64,000 nt of DNA from Enterobacter sp. kpr-6 (GTDB lineage: Bacteria; Pseudomonadota; Gammaproteobacteria; Enterobacterales; Enterobacteriaceae): positions 1-64,000 of the forward strand of contig NZ_FOYH01000007.1 of assembly GCF_900116015.1 (NCBI RefSeq), given 5' to 3'. Positions 8,638 through 19,094 of the stretch are shown piece by piece. Within the stretch, counting starts at the first letter, position 1. The number at the start of each line of letters is the position of its first letter. The notes beneath the pieces were generated by a model. It searched no databases and was not told the origin of the DNA. It worked only from the letters and a program-made list of their open reading frames with translations. The translations under genes were made by a program, and so were the position numbers.

Positions 8638-9093
8638 ATGAAAACGACATCACGCTCCACTGAAGACGCCGCGCTGGATCTCGATAACCAGCTCTGTTTT
8701 GCGTTGTACTCAACCAATCTGGCGCTGCACAAAGTGTACCGGCAACTGTTGGCACCGTTAAAACTCACCTACCCGCAATATCTGGTGATGCTGGTGCTGT
8801 GGGAGCGGGATGATGTCACGGTGTCCGACATTGGCGAGAGGCTGTATCTCGATTCAGCCACGTTGACGCCGTTGCTCAAACGTCTGGAAAGCGCCGGGCT
8901 GATTAGTCGCCAGCGCTCGCGCCAGGATGAACGTCAGGTCGTGGTCACGCTCAGCGAAGCGGGCCAGGCCTTACAGGAAAAAGCACGCGACATTCCAAAA
9001 TCGGTGCATGCCTCTGCCGCCTGCGATGCGCAGACCCTGGCGGCACTGAAGCAGGAACTGGAATCACTCCGCGCGCAGTTACACCGCGCATAA
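8638..9093 (+). CDS. ohrR: OhrR, MarR-family organic-hydroperoxide sensor/repressor
   Basis: A 151-residue MarR-family winged-helix repressor. The reactive cysteine is Cys20 in [11 protein letters not shown], the position oxidised by organic hydroperoxides in this family. The wing and recognition helix follow ([20 protein letters not shown], about 65-85, then [11 protein letters not shown]). A second cysteine is at about residue 125, so a 2-Cys mechanism is possible. Oxidation should release repression of the neighbouring ohr gene. Confidence 0.9.
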   Translation: MKTTSRSTEDAALDLDNQLCFALYSTNLALHKVYRQLLAPLKLTYPQYLVMLVLWERDDVTVSDIGERLYLDSATLTPLLKRLESAGLISRQRSRQDERQVVVTLSEAGQALQEKARDIPKSVHASAACDAQTLAALKQELESLRAQLHRA

Positions 9094-9172
9094 TGCCTTC
9101 GGGCGTTATGTTTGATAAATAAATAGCACACTACTTTATAGCAAGTTAAACAAACAGAAAAAGGAACCTGCC

Positions 9173-9601
9173 ATGTCTTTAGAAAAAGTAATCTATACCG
9201 CCGTTGCCAAAGCGACCGGAGGCCGTGATGGCCGTGCGACCTCATCCGACGGTGTACTTGACGTTAAGCTGGGCGTACCGAAAGAGATGGGCGGCGCGGG
9301 CACTGAAGCGACCAACCCGGAACAACTGTTTGCTGCGGGCTACTCCGCCTGCTTCCTCGGCGCGATGAAATTTGTTTCTGCGCGCGACAAAATCACCATG
9401 CCGAAAGACGCTTTCATTGAAGGCGAAGTGGGCATCGGGCCGCTGCCGACCGGTTTCGGTATCGAAGCGAAACTGAACATCCACCTGCCGGGTATGGATG
9501 CAGCGGAAGCCAAAAAACTGGTGGATGCGGCGCATATCGTCTGCCCTTACTCCAACGCAACGCGCGGTAACATCGACGTTACGCTGAATATTATCGCCTG
9601 A
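9173..9601 (+). CDS. ohr: Ohr, organic hydroperoxide reductase
   Basis: A 142-residue thiol peroxidase of the Ohr/OsmC superfamily that reduces fatty-acid and alkyl hydroperoxides using lipoylated proteins. All catalytic residues are present: Cys60 in YSACFLGAMK, resolving Cys124 in AHIVCPYSNA, Arg18 and Glu50. A GGAACC-like ribosome site precedes the ATG. It lies downstream of its sensor ohrR with a 79-bp gap that probably has its own promoter. The ohrR-ohr pair interrupts the E. coli order yjjB-dnaT. Confidence 0.95.
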   Translation: MSLEKVIYTAVAKATGGRDGRATSSDGVLDVKLGVPKEMGGAGTEATNPEQLFAAGYSACFLGAMKFVSARDKITMPKDAFIEGEVGIGPLPTGFGIEAKLNIHLPGMDAAEAKKLVDAAHIVCPYSNATRGNIDVTLNIIA

Positions 9602-9612
9602 TAACCGCTCCA

Positions 9613-9639
9613 TGCCCGGCAGCGCCACGCCGCCGGGCA
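9613..9639. terminator. REP-like hairpin after ohr
   Basis: TGCCCGGC ... GCCGGGCA, an 8-bp GC stem with an internal GC-rich loop. The same GCCCGGC/GCCGGGC type recurs after opgB and yjiN. It probably acts as a terminator and mRNA-stabilising REP element. Confidence 0.6.
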
Positions 9640-9743
9640 CGTCTGGATTATGCTGCTGCCCTCCCCCCTCTCTGTGCTACTATGAGCACATATCGCAGGC
9701 GACCTCTCCCCTGTGTCTGTACCAGCCAGTTTGAGATAGCACT

Positions 9744-10283
9744 ATGTCTTCCAGAATCCTGTCCACGAATGTCATTGGCATCGATGATTTTATGCGCGAT
9801 CCCGCCCACGTCCTTTCTCAGGCGCAGGGTGGAACGGTGGCCGTGTTTGCGCACAACGCCCCCGCGTTTTATGCGCTGACCCCGGCACGCCTGGCGACGC
9901 TGCTGGAACTGGAAGCCCGCCTGAGCCGCCCGTCGAGCGATGTTTCCCTCGACGCGCAGTTTTTCGAAGAACCCGCCGCCGCGCCGGTCAATGTGCCGAT
10001 GGGTAAATTTGCCATGTACGCAGGCTGGCAGCCGGATGCCGATTTTCAGCGCCTGGCGGCCCTGTGGGGAATTGGTCTTAGCCAGCCGGTCACGCCAGAG
10101 GAACTGGCGTCTTTCGTAGCCTACTGGCAGGCTGAAGGCAAAGTCTTCCACCACGTGCAGTGGCAGCAAAAACTGGCGCGCAGCGTGCTGATGAGCCGCA
10201 ACAGTCAGGGCGGCGCAGCGAAGCGCGATGTCAACGCGATTTCCGAACCTGATAATCAAATTCCACCTGGTTTTCGAGGATGA
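9744..10283 (+). CDS. dnaT: DnaT, primosomal protein
   Basis: A 179-residue primosome component that bridges PriB and DnaC during PriA-dependent replication restart. It has the same length as in E. coli with the conserved N-terminal [16 protein letters not shown] block and the C-terminal single-strand-binding part ([17 protein letters not shown], about 94-110). Its stop overlaps the run of ATG codons where dnaC begins, so the two are translationally coupled. Confidence 0.95.
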   Translation: MSSRILSTNVIGIDDFMRDPAHVLSQAQGGTVAVFAHNAPAFYALTPARLATLLELEARLSRPSSDVSLDAQFFEEPAAAPVNVPMGKFAMYAGWQPDADFQRLAALWGIGLSQPVTPEELASFVAYWQAEGKVFHHVQWQQKLARSVLMSRNSQGGAAKRDVNAISEPDNQIPPGFRG

Positions 10284-10285
10284 TG

Positions 10286-11023
10286 ATGAAAAACGTCGGC
10301 GAACTGATGAAACGTCTGCAAAAAATGATGCCCGCGCATGTTCAGCCCGCTTTCAAAACGGGTGAAGAACTGCTCGCCTGGCAAAAAGAGCAGGGCGAAA
10401 TCCGCGCTCAGGCGCTGGCACGCGAGAACCGGGCGATGAAAATGCAGCGCACGTTTAACCGCTCCGGCATCCGGCCTTTGCATCAAAACTGCTCGTTCGA
10501 CAATTATAAAGTCGAAAACGAAGGCCAGATGAATGCGCTGAGTAAAGCGCGTCAGTACGTTGAAGAGTTCGACGGCAACATCGCCAGTTTCATCTTCTCC
10601 GGCAAGCCCGGCACCGGCAAAAATCACCTCGCGGCGGCCATCTGCAACGAGCTCTTGCTGCGCGGGAAATCGGTACTGATCATCACCGTGGCCGATATCA
10701 TGTCCGCCATGAAAGACACCTTCACCAATCGTGAAACCAGCGAAGAGCAGTTGCTTAACGATTTGAGTAACGTCGATTTACTGGTGATTGACGAGATCGG
10801 CATGCAGTCCGAATCCCGCTATGAAAAAGTGATTATTAATCAGATCGTTGACCGTCGCTCTTCATCTAAACGACCGACCGGGATGCTGACTAACGGCACC
10901 ATGGACGACATGACCAAGCTGCTTGGCGAGCGCGTGATGGACAGGATGCGTCTGGGCAATAGCCTGTGGGTGATTTTCAACTGGGACAGCTATCGCAGCC
11001 GGGTGACCGGCAAAGAGTATTGA
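10286..11023 (+). CDS. dnaC: DnaC, helicase loader
   Basis: A 245-residue AAA+ ATPase that loads the DnaB helicase at origins and restart sites. The Walker A (SGKPGTGKNHL) is near residue 105, the Walker B (LLVIDEIG) near 165, and the C-terminal sensor-2 region ends in RSRVTGKEY. Three ATG codons occur in a row; the third (10286) gives the E. coli length. It overlaps dnaT. In E. coli yjjA follows; here it is absent and opgB is next. Confidence 0.95.
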   Translation: MKNVGELMKRLQKMMPAHVQPAFKTGEELLAWQKEQGEIRAQALARENRAMKMQRTFNRSGIRPLHQNCSFDNYKVENEGQMNALSKARQYVEEFDGNIASFIFSGKPGTGKNHLAAAICNELLLRGKSVLIITVADIMSAMKDTFTNRETSEEQLLNDLSNVDLLVIDEIGMQSESRYEKVIINQIVDRRSSSKRPTGMLTNGTMDDMTKLLGERVMDRMRLGNSLWVIFNWDSYRSRVTGKEY

Positions 11024-11315
11024 AGCGTTCTAACCGCGCAGCCCTGGCTTCCTCTCCTGATTATCACGTCGCGTTTGTTTTACCTGTTTCAGTAACATAC
11101 GCGGCGTTAACCCTTGTTTTACTCCCCTTTATCCTGTGACACGCCTCTCCCCGTAGATGCGACGCCGCTCAAAAATCCTTCTTTATAAACTAAATCTGAA
11201 CAACAGCACGTTTAAATGACATTAGAATTGCAGCTATGTGACATCGCATTTACATTGTCACCTCAAAAATTGAATGGCTGGCCAGTGAGCGACTGGCGCT
11301 GATGAGGATAGGCTG

Positions 11316-13607
11316 TTGTCAGAACTGATTTCCCTTGCCCTTTTTATTGCGTCCGTGGTGATTTACGCCTGGAAAGCAGGTCGCAACACCTGGTGGTTTA
11401 CCGCTACCCTGCTGGTGCTGGGGCTTTTTGTTGTTTTAAACATCACTCTCTACGCCAGTGATTATTTTACCGGTGATGGCATCAACGATGCGGTCCTCTA
11501 TACGCTCACCAACAGCCTTACCGGCGCGGGCGTGAGCAAATACCTGTTACCCGGCGCGGGCCTTGTCATCGCCCTGCTCGCGGTCTTTGGCGCACTCGGC
11601 TGGATCTTACGTCGACGCCGCCATCTGCCTTACCATTTTGGTTACAGCCTGCTGGCGCTGCTGCTGGCACTTGGTTCCGTGGATGCCAGCCCGGCGTTCC
11701 ACCAGATCACGGAACTGGTGAAATCCCAGTCGCGCGATGGCGATCCCGATTTTGCGGTCTGGTACAAAGAGCCGTCCAAAACCATTCCACAACCGAAACT
11801 CAACCTGGTCTACATTTACGGCGAGAGCCTTGAGCGCACCTATTTTGATAACGACGCTTTTCCGGATTTAACGCCGGAACTGGGCGCAATCAAAAAAGAG
11901 GGGATCGATTTCACTCACACCGCGCAGCTACCGGGCACCGACTACACCATCGCCGGCATGGTCGCCTCACAGTGCGGCATCCCGCTGTTTGCGCCGTTTG
12001 AAGGCAACGCCTCGGCGTCGATGTCCAGCTTCTTCCCGCAGAATATTTGTCTGGGCGATATCCTGAAAAACTCCGGCTACCAGAACTACTTTGTACAGGG
12101 GGCCAATCTGCGCTTTGCCGGGAAAGACGTGTTCCTCAAGTCCCATGGTTTTGAACATCTGATCGGGGCGGAAGAGCTGAAAACCACCGTTGCCGATCCG
12201 ACTTACCGCAACGACTGGGGTTTTTATGACGACACGGTGCTGGACGAGGTGTGGAAAAAGTACGAAACGCTGTCCAAAAGCGGCGAGCGTTTCTCGCTGT
12301 TCGCCCTGACGGTGGACACCCATCACCCGGACGGTTTTATCTCGCGCACCTGCGATCGTAAACGCTACGACATCGACGGCAAACAGAACCAGTCATTCAG
12401 CGCGGTGACCTGTAGCCAGCAGCACATCGCGGCTTTAATCAATAAAATCAAAGCCTCGCCGTGGTTTAAAGACACAGTGATTGTGGTCTCGTCCGATCAT
12501 CTGGCGATGAACAACACCGCGTGGAAATACCTGAACAAGCAGGATCGCAACAACCTGTTCTTTATTCTGCGCGGCGACGCACCGCAGCAGGACATCTCCG
12601 GCGTGAAGCGCAACACCATGGATAACGGCGCGACCGTGCTGGATATTCTCGGCGGCGACAACTTTATTGGCCTTGGGCGCAGCAGCCTGTCGGGGCAGTC
12701 GCTCTCCGAGTCGTTCCTCAACATGAAAGAGAAAGTGCTGGCCTGGAAGCCTGACGTGATCCATCTGTGGAAATTCCCCAAAGAGATGAAAGATTTCACC
12801 GTGGATCGCGACAAGCGCACCATTGCGTTCTCCGGCAGCCATTTCCGCCTGCCGCTGCTGATCCGCGTCTCCGATAAGCGCATCGAACCGCTGCCGGAAA
12901 GTGAATACTCCGCCCCGTTGCGTTATCAGCTTGCCGATTTTGCGCCGCGCGATAATTTCGTCTGGATCGATCAGTGCTACAAAATGGCGCAGCTCTGGGC
13001 ACCTGAACTGGCGCTCTCTACCGACTGGTGCGTGTCGCAGGGGCAACTGGGCGGTCAGCAGACGGTGAAGCGCGTGGATGCGGCGCAGTGGAAAGGCAAA
13101 ACCGCGTTCAAAGATACGGTGATTGATACCGACCGCTACAAGCGCAACGTCGATCAGTTAAAAATCGTCGATAACGACATTCGCTATAAAGCCGACAGCT
13201 TTATCTTTAACGTCGCGGGTGCGCCGGAAGAAGTGAAGAAATTCAGCGGGATTTCGCGCCCGGAAAGCTGGGGCCGCTGGTCAAACGCTCAGCTTGGCGA
13301 GAGTGTGCAGATCGAGTACAACGATCCGCTGCCCGCCAAGTTTGATCTGGTGATCACCGCCAAAGCCTTTGGCCCGAACGCCCATCGCCCGGTGCCGGTC
13401 CGCGTGGGCAACAGCGAGCAGACGCTGACGCTGGGCAATGACGTGACCACCACCACCCTGCGCTTTAGCAACCCGACAGGCAGCCATACGCTGGAGATTG
13501 TGCCGCCGGACCCGCAGTCCACTAACGAAGGCAATATTCTGGGTCATTCGCCGCGCAAGCTCGGCATCGGGATTGTGGAAATTAAAGTGGTGAAAACGGA
13601 AGGGTAA
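11316..13607 (+). CDS. opgB: OpgB (MdoB), phosphoglycerol transferase I
   Basis: A 763-residue inner-membrane enzyme of the sulfatase/alkaline phosphatase superfamily. It transfers phosphoglycerol from phosphatidylglycerol to osmoregulated periplasmic glucans. Three to four membrane segments lie in residues 1-130, followed by a large periplasmic catalytic domain with GESLERTYF near 170, the [14 protein letters not shown] block near 208 and [11 protein letters not shown] near 392. It starts with TTG at 11316, as in E. coli, with the same length. The 292-bp upstream gap shows no gene. Confidence 0.93.
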   Translation: MSELISLALFIASVVIYAWKAGRNTWWFTATLLVLGLFVVLNITLYASDYFTGDGINDAVLYTLTNSLTGAGVSKYLLPGAGLVIALLAVFGALGWILRRRRHLPYHFGYSLLALLLALGSVDASPAFHQITELVKSQSRDGDPDFAVWYKEPSKTIPQPKLNLVYIYGESLERTYFDNDAFPDLTPELGAIKKEGIDFTHTAQLPGTDYTIAGMVASQCGIPLFAPFEGNASASMSSFFPQNICLGDILKNSGYQNYFVQGANLRFAGKDVFLKSHGFEHLIGAEELKTTVADPTYRNDWGFYDDTVLDEVWKKYETLSKSGERFSLFALTVDTHHPDGFISRTCDRKRYDIDGKQNQSFSAVTCSQQHIAALINKIKASPWFKDTVIVVSSDHLAMNNTAWKYLNKQDRNNLFFILRGDAPQQDISGVKRNTMDNGATVLDILGGDNFIGLGRSSLSGQSLSESFLNMKEKVLAWKPDVIHLWKFPKEMKDFTVDRDKRTIAFSGSHFRLPLLIRVSDKRIEPLPESEYSAPLRYQLADFAPRDNFVWIDQCYKMAQLWAPELALSTDWCVSQGQLGGQQTVKRVDAAQWKGKTAFKDTVIDTDRYKRNVDQLKIVDNDIRYKADSFIFNVAGAPEEVKKFSGISRPESWGRWSNAQLGESVQIEYNDPLPAKFDLVITAKAFGPNAHRPVPVRVGNSEQTLTLGNDVTTTTLRFSNPTGSHTLEIVPPDPQSTNEGNILGHSPRKLGIGIVEIKVVKTEG

Positions 13608-13630
13608 TAACGGCAGGGTAATCGTTAAAA

Positions 13631-13654
13631 GCCCGGCGACATGCGCCGCCGGGC
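13631..13654. terminator. REP-like hairpin between opgB and tsr
   Basis: GCCCGGCG - 8-base loop - CGCCGGGC, a perfect 8-bp stem between convergent genes. It is suited to bidirectional termination. Confidence 0.65.
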
Positions 13655-13668
13655 ATCGGAAGGATCTA

Positions 13669-15330
13669 TCAGAAGGTTTCCCAGTTATCGTCTGCAACGG
13701 CAGCTTTACGCGGCAGTGCAGCGGCTGGAACGGCTTGCGCCGGGGTAAAACTTGCTGGCGCATTACGTGACTCGCGACGGGTGCGGAACACGGCAACGGC
13801 CTGAGTCAGACGGCTGGCCTGCTCTTCCAGTGCGGCAGCGGCGGCAGCGGATTCTTCCACCAGCGAGGCGTTCTGCTGCGTCACGCGATCCATCTCGGCA
13901 ACAGCCAGACCAACCTGGTCGATACCACGGCTCTGCTCATCGGATGCGGATGCGATTTCGCCCATGATATCGGTCACGCGGGTTACCGCATTCACGATCT
14001 CATCCATGGTTTCACCGGCGCTTTCTACCAGCGTTGAACCCAGCTCCACGCGACCCACAGAGTCTTCGATCAGACCTTTGATTTCACGGGCAGCCTGCGC
14101 ACTGCGCTGGGCGAGGTTACGCACTTCACCCGCTACCACGGCAAATCCACGACCCTGCTCGCCTGCACGCGCCGCTTCAACCGCCGCGTTAAGTGCAAGG
14201 ATGTTGGTCTGGAAGGCAATGCCGTCGATCACGCTGATAATGTCGGCGATTTTCTGCGAGCTACCGGCGATGTCACGCATCGTCTGCACCACGTTATCGA
14301 CAACTTTACCGCCTTTCTGCGCAGTTTCTGACGCGCTGAGCGCGAGATGACTCGCCTGACGGGCGTTCTCGGCGTTCTGTTTCACGGTGGCGGTCAGCTC
14401 TTCCATGCTGGCAGCGGTTTCTTCCAGAGAAGCGGCCTGCTGTTCAGTACGGGAAGAGAGATCGTTGTTACCGGAAGAAATTTCGCTCGCGCCACTGTAA
14501 ATCGCGTCTGCGCCACGACGAACATCACCCACGGTGCGCACCAGCTCCCCCTGCATATGACGCAGGCTGTCGGCCAGTTGCCCCATTTCATTGGTGCCGT
14601 GCACTTCGATATGCTGCTCCAGATCGCCACCCGCAATGTGGCGGATGCTTTCCACCAGGCGTTGCAGCGGTGCAATGAGCACGCTCTTAATGCCGAACCA
14701 GACGCTGATAATCACCGCCAGAACGACCGCCAGCACGCTGATGATGATCCACACAGCCATGCTGTAAGAGCCATCGTTATCTTCCACCGCAACGTCATAC
14801 AGATGATCGTTCTGTTTCAGATACTCGTTGTACTGTTTCTCAAAACCGTCCTGATACCCCTGGGTTGGCTGATCGAAGAACTCATTGATCTTGCCCGCGC
14901 CCAGTAACTGAATCAGCTCAGCCAGCGCGCCGTGGTAGATATCATAGTTACGCTTGATCTCAGCGGCAGCGGCTTCGCTCTGACGCGGATCGCGCGGCAA
15001 GCCCTGATACTCGCTCCAGTGCGCTTCTGCCTGCTTCAGCGAGGTGCTGGCAATTTGCATCAAATCGTTCACGGTTGACCCGCTGCCGATACCGGTCTGA
15101 TCCATCATGTAGCGGATCCCGGCACGGTTTAAGGTATTACGCGTCTGCAACAGTGCAACCCAACTGGCATTCAGCGTGGACTGCTGCGCGCGGATGGTCT
15201 GTAAAACCGTAAAGTTCTCTTTATCGTGTTTCAGGGCGTTAAAGAACAAACCGCCTGAGGTCAATTGTAAAAGGCCAAACAATCCAAGTACCAGAAGTAA
15301 GCTGGTAACAATTTTGATACGATTTAACAT
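13669..15330 (-). CDS. tsr: Tsr, serine methyl-accepting chemotaxis receptor
   Basis: A 553-residue chemoreceptor with TM1 at about 7-30, a periplasmic four-helix ligand domain, TM2 at about 190-212, then HAMP and a long signalling coiled coil. The hairpin tip [20 protein letters not shown] is conserved. The serine-contact residues known from E. coli Tsr are in place (Arg64, Asn68, Arg69). The C-terminus is the NWETF pentapeptide that tethers CheR and CheB. A sigma-28 promoter lies just upstream. Confidence 0.93.
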   Translation of the reverse strand: MLNRIKIVTSLLLVLGLFGLLQLTSGGLFFNALKHDKENFTVLQTIRAQQSTLNASWVALLQTRNTLNRAGIRYMMDQTGIGSGSTVNDLMQIASTSLKQAEAHWSEYQGLPRDPRQSEAAAAEIKRNYDIYHGALAELIQLLGAGKINEFFDQPTQGYQDGFEKQYNEYLKQNDHLYDVAVEDNDGSYSMAVWIIISVLAVVLAVIISVWFGIKSVLIAPLQRLVESIRHIAGGDLEQHIEVHGTNEMGQLADSLRHMQGELVRTVGDVRRGADAIYSGASEISSGNNDLSSRTEQQAASLEETAASMEELTATVKQNAENARQASHLALSASETAQKGGKVVDNVVQTMRDIAGSSQKIADIISVIDGIAFQTNILALNAAVEAARAGEQGRGFAVVAGEVRNLAQRSAQAAREIKGLIEDSVGRVELGSTLVESAGETMDEIVNAVTRVTDIMGEIASASDEQSRGIDQVGLAVAEMDRVTQQNASLVEESAAAAAALEEQASRLTQAVAVFRTRRESRNAPASFTPAQAVPAAALPRKAAVADDNWETF

Positions 15331-15360
15331 GTTTTCTCATTCCTGTGGACGGATAACAGT

Positions 15361-15387
15361 TTTTCGGCCTGGAAAGCAAAAACTTTA
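15361..15387 (-). promoter_or_regulatory. Sigma-28 (FliA) promoter of tsr
   Basis: Read on the minus strand: TAAAGTTT, an 11-base spacer, GCCGAAAA. This is close to the flagellar class-3 consensus TAAAGTTT-N11-GCCGATAA and lies 31 bases upstream of the tsr start. Confidence 0.8.
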
Positions 15388-15506
15388 CCGGAATTCGTGC
15401 TGCCAGCCGGATATTCCTGACGCGGCCGTCGCCGGGGCAGGCCGCATCAGCCCGCGTATCCCCGTGATCTGCTTCACAAAAACCTTCCCGCTTATTTTTG
15501 TCTTTA

Positions 15507-15555
15507 ACCGCTTAACACCGCGAGTGACCGTTCGCCCCTCACTTCCAACCGCTTA
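15507..15555 (+). promoter_or_regulatory. BtsR-type direct repeats upstream of btsT
   Basis: Three direct copies: ACCGCTTA at 15507, ACCGTTCG at 15527 and ACCGCTTA at 15548, spaced 20-21 bases apart (spacers of 12 and 13). The consensus I remember for the BtsS/BtsR (YehU/YehT) response regulator at the E. coli yjiY promoter is ACC[G/A]CT[C/T]A repeated with a 13-base spacer. Same-face spacing on the helix supports cooperative binding. Confidence 0.6.
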
Positions 15556-15674
15556 ATCAGATAGCGCCCATTTTCTGCACGCTATTTGTCATGATCTGCC
15601 TACTCAAAGTTCTCTATTCAACACATCAATCGTTAACTCACATCGACCCTTTCGGTCTTAAAGCCAGGTCTACT

Positions 15675-17825
15675 ATGGATAATAAAAAGCTACTCAAGCA
15701 CATACCCTGGGTGATTCTTGGAATCATCGGTGCTTTCTGTCTGGCGGTTGTCGCCTTACGGCGGGGTGAAAGCGTCAGCGCGCTGTGGATCGTTGTCGCC
15801 TCCGTTTCGGTTTATCTCGTGGCGTATCGCTACTACAGCCTCTACATCGCCCAGAAGGTGATGAAACTCGACCCGACGCGCGCGACGCCGGCGGTCATCA
15901 ACAACGACGGCCTGAACTATGTGCCGACCAACCGTAACGTCTTGTTCGGTCACCACTTTGCCGCTATCGCCGGTGCAGGCCCACTGGTCGGCCCGGTACT
16001 TGCCGCGCAAATGGGCTACCTGCCGGGCACCCTGTGGCTGCTGGCGGGCGTGGTTCTTGCCGGTGCGGTACAGGACTTTATGGTGCTGTTTATCTCTTCA
16101 CGCCGTAACGGTGCGTCTCTCGGTGAGATGATCAAAGAAGAGATGGGCCCGGTGCCTGGCACCATCGCGCTGTTCGGCTGTTTCCTTATCATGATCATCA
16201 TCCTCGCCGTACTGGCGCTGATCGTGGTGAAAGCGCTGGCCGAATCGCCGTGGGGCGTGTTCACCGTCTGCTCAACCGTGCCCATCGCGCTGTTTATGGG
16301 CATTTACATGCGCTTCCTGCGTCCAGGCCGCGTGGGTGAAGTCTCGGTGATTGGTATTGTGCTGCTGGTGGCGTCGATTTACTTCGGCGGCGTGATTGCG
16401 CACGACCCGTACTGGGGCCCGGCGCTGACCTTCAAAGACACCACCATCACCTTCACGCTGATTGGCTACGCGTTTATCTCCGCGCTGCTGCCGGTGTGGC
16501 TGATTCTGGCTCCGCGTGACTACCTCGCCACGTTCCTGAAAATTGGTGTGATCGTCGGTCTGGCGATCGGCATCGTGATCCTGAATCCGGAACTGAAAAT
16601 GCCTGCCATGACCCAGTACATCGACGGTACTGGCCCGCTGTGGAAAGGTGCGCTGTTCCCGTTCCTGTTTATCACCATCGCCTGTGGCGCGGTCTCTGGC
16701 TTCCACGCGCTGATCGCTTCCGGCACCACGCCGAAGCTGCTGGCCTGTGAAACCGACGCGCGTTTCATCGGTTATGGTGCAATGCTGATGGAATCGTTTG
16801 TTGCCATCATGGCGCTGGTTGCGGCTTCTATTATCGAACCGGGCCTGTACTTTGCGATGAACACCCCGCCTGCCGGTCTGGGCATCGTGATGCCGAACCT
16901 GCATGAACTGGGCGGCGATAATGCGCCGATGATCATGGCGCAACTGAAAGACGTCACCGCACATGCGGCCGCGACCGTCAGTTCCTGGGGCTTTGTGATC
17001 TCCCCTGAGCAGATCCTGCAAACCGCGAAAGACATCGGCGAACCGTCCGTCCTGAACCGCGCCGGGGGTGCTCCAACGCTGGCGGTAGGTATCGCACACG
17101 TGTTCCATAAAATCCTGCCGTGGGCAGACATGGGCTTCTGGTACCACTTCGGGATTCTGTTTGAAGCGCTGTTTATCCTCACCGCGCTGGATGCGGGTAC
17201 CCGTTCTGGCCGCTTTATGCTCCAGGATCTGCTGGGTAACTTCGTGCCGTTCCTGAAGAAAACCGACTCTCTGGTGGCGGGCGTTATCGGTACTGCCGGT
17301 TGCGTGGGCCTGTGGGGTTACCTGCTGTATCAGGGCGTGGTCGATCCGTTAGGCGGCGTGAAGAGCCTGTGGCCGCTGTTCGGTATCTCCAACCAGATGC
17401 TGGCGGCTGTGGCACTGGTGCTGGGCACCGTGGTACTGGTTAAAATGCAGCGCACCAAATACATCTGGGTGACGGTGGTTCCGGCCTTCTGGCTGCTGAT
17501 CTGCACCACCTGGGCGCTGGGTCTGAAACTGTTCAGCAACAACCCGCAGATGGAAGGCTTCTTCTACATGGCCAGCCAGTACAAAGCGCGTATTGCTGCC
17601 GGTGGCGAGCTGACCGCGCAGGAAGTGGCGAACATGAACCACATCGTGGTGAATAACTACACCAATGCCGGCCTGAGTATCCTGTTCCTGGTGGTGGTCT
17701 ACAGCATTATTTTCTACGGTTTCAAAACCTGGATGAAAGCCCGCAACAGTACCGTGCGCACGGATAAAGAAACCCCGTACGTGCCGGTGCCGGAAGGCGG
17801 CGTGAAGACCTCTTCACACCATTAA
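15675..17825 (+). CDS. btsT: BtsT (YjiY), pyruvate:proton symporter of the CstA family
   Basis: A 716-residue polytopic inner-membrane carrier (about 16-18 membrane segments) for high-affinity pyruvate uptake, close to E. coli BtsT throughout. The CstA-family signatures include GHHFAAIAGAGPLVGPVLAAQ near residue 90 and FHALIASGTTPKLL near 340. The ATG at 15675 restores the E. coli start MDNKKLLKHIPWV; the upstream in-frame start at 15591 would add 28 unrelated residues. It is the first gene of btsT-yjiX-yjiA and sits behind BtsR-type repeats. Confidence 0.95.
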   Translation: MDNKKLLKHIPWVILGIIGAFCLAVVALRRGESVSALWIVVASVSVYLVAYRYYSLYIAQKVMKLDPTRATPAVINNDGLNYVPTNRNVLFGHHFAAIAGAGPLVGPVLAAQMGYLPGTLWLLAGVVLAGAVQDFMVLFISSRRNGASLGEMIKEEMGPVPGTIALFGCFLIMIIILAVLALIVVKALAESPWGVFTVCSTVPIALFMGIYMRFLRPGRVGEVSVIGIVLLVASIYFGGVIAHDPYWGPALTFKDTTITFTLIGYAFISALLPVWLILAPRDYLATFLKIGVIVGLAIGIVILNPELKMPAMTQYIDGTGPLWKGALFPFLFITIACGAVSGFHALIASGTTPKLLACETDARFIGYGAMLMESFVAIMALVAASIIEPGLYFAMNTPPAGLGIVMPNLHELGGDNAPMIMAQLKDVTAHAAATVSSWGFVISPEQILQTAKDIGEPSVLNRAGGAPTLAVGIAHVFHKILPWADMGFWYHFGILFEALFILTALDAGTRSGRFMLQDLLGNFVPFLKKTDSLVAGVIGTAGCVGLWGYLLYQGVVDPLGGVKSLWPLFGISNQMLAAVALVLGTVVLVKMQRTKYIWVTVVPAFWLLICTTWALGLKLFSNNPQMEGFFYMASQYKARIAAGGELTAQEVANMNHIVVNNYTNAGLSILFLVVVYSIIFYGFKTWMKARNSTVRTDKETPYVPVPEGGVKTSSHH

Positions 17826-17835
17826 TCCATCTTTT

Positions 17836-17899
17836 CCCCTCACCCTAACCCTCTGAATCGATCCCCCTCTCCCTGCGGGAGAGGGCCGGGGTGAGGGGG
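17836..17899. repeat. GC-rich intergenic repeat (CCCTCACCC...GGGTGAGGGG family), copy 1
   Basis: An imperfect palindrome bounded by CCCCTCACCCTAACCCTCT and GAGGGCCGGGGTGAGGGG with an inner CTCTCCCTGCGGGAGAG hairpin. Related copies lie at 19095-19222 and 37573-37607. It lies between btsT and yjiX, so it may act on the shared mRNA. Confidence 0.65.
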
Positions 17900-17921
17900 A
17901 AAACAATGTCAGGAACTCCCC

Positions 17922-18116
17922 ATGTTTGGTAACTTAGGCGAAGCAAAAAAATACCTCGGCCAGGCCGCGAAAATGCTGATTGGCATTCCTGATTACGACA
18001 ACTATGTTGAACACATGAAAACCAATCATCCCGATAAGCCCTGGATGACCTACAACGAGTTCTTCCGCGAGCGCCAGGAAGCACGCTATGGCAGCGGCGG
18101 AAGCAGTTGTTGTTAA
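17922..18116 (+). CDS. yjiX: YjiX, YbdD/YjiX family small protein
   Basis: A 64-residue soluble protein (DUF466) of the family that always accompanies CstA-type transporters (ybdD with cstA, yjiX with btsT). It has the family's conserved [18 protein letters not shown] and [14 protein letters not shown] stretches and ends in a double cysteine (SSCC). It is thought to be needed for pyruvate uptake by the partner carrier, but its mechanism is unknown. It is followed by yjiA after 12 bases. Confidence 0.92.
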   Translation: MFGNLGEAKKYLGQAAKMLIGIPDYDNYVEHMKTNHPDKPWMTYNEFFRERQEARYGSGGSSCC

Positions 18117-18128
18117 GAAGGAACCACC

Positions 18129-19088
18129 ATGACCCCGATTGCAGTCACGCTCCTCACCGGCTTTCTTGGCGCGGGCAAAACCACCCTGCTGCGCCACATC
18201 CTCAACGAACAGCACGGCTATAAAATCGCTGTGATTGAAAACGAATTCGGCGAAGTTTCCGTTGACGATCAACTCATTGGCGACCGTGCCACCCAGATCA
18301 AAACCCTGACCAACGGCTGTATCTGCTGTAGCCGCTCGAACGAATTAGAAGATGCGCTGCTGGATCTGCTCGACAGCCTCGATCGCGGCGACATCGTCTT
18401 CGACCGTCTGGTGATTGAATGCACCGGCATGGCCGATCCTGGCCCGATTATTCAGACCTTTTTCAACCATGAAATCCTCTGCCAGCGCTACCTGCTGGAC
18501 GGCGTGATTGCGCTGGTCGATGCCGTCCACGCCGACGATCAGATGAATCAGTTCACCCTCGCCCAGTCGCAGGTAGGCTACGCCGACCGCATTCTGCTGA
18601 CCAAAACCGACGTGGCGGGCGAGGCAGAAAAATTGCGTGAGCGCCTGGCGCGTATCAATGCCCGCGCACCGATTTACACCGTGACCCATGGCGATATCGA
18701 CCTGGCGCAACTGTTCAACACCAACGGCTTTATGCTCGAAGAGAACGTGGTCAGCGCCAAACCGCGCTTTCACTTTATGGCGGATAAACAAAACGATATT
18801 TCGTCGATTGTGGTGGAACTGGATTACCCGGTGGATATCAGCGACGTTTCCCGGGTGATGGAAAACCTGCTGCTGAGTTTTGCGGAAAAATTATTGCGCT
18901 ACAAAGGGATGCTGTGGATCGACGGCGAGCCCAACCGCCTGCTGTTCCAGGGCGTCCAGCGCCTCTACAGCGCCGACTGGGACCGTCCCTGGGGCGACGA
19001 CCAGCCGCACAGCACGCTGGTGTTTATCGGCGTGCAGTTGCCGGAAGAGGAGATCAGAGCGGCGTTTGCGGGACTGAAAAAAGCGTAA
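18129..19088 (+). CDS. yjiA: YjiA, G3E/COG0523 GTPase (metal chaperone-like)
   Basis: A 319-residue cytoplasmic P-loop GTPase of the G3E (CobW/UreG) family with Walker A GFLGAGKTT at 11-19, the COG0523 metal-binding CxCC motif at Cys64-Cys67 (GCICC), ECTGMADPGP near 98 and the guanine-specificity motif LTKTD near 160. The C-terminal CobW domain starts at about 215. E. coli YjiA binds transition metals. It is cotranscribed with yjiX. Confidence 0.93.
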   Translation: MTPIAVTLLTGFLGAGKTTLLRHILNEQHGYKIAVIENEFGEVSVDDQLIGDRATQIKTLTNGCICCSRSNELEDALLDLLDSLDRGDIVFDRLVIECTGMADPGPIIQTFFNHEILCQRYLLDGVIALVDAVHADDQMNQFTLAQSQVGYADRILLTKTDVAGEAEKLRERLARINARAPIYTVTHGDIDLAQLFNTNGFMLEENVVSAKPRFHFMADKQNDISSIVVELDYPVDISDVSRVMENLLLSFAEKLLRYKGMLWIDGEPNRLLFQGVQRLYSADWDRPWGDDQPHSTLVFIGVQLPEEEIRAAFAGLKKA

Positions 19089-19094
19089 CGACTG

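Noticed and set aside
16272-17147. 291-codon minus-strand frame antisense to btsT
   Set aside because: Composition (His, Arg, Gln) is that of an antisense shadow; btsT is unambiguous.
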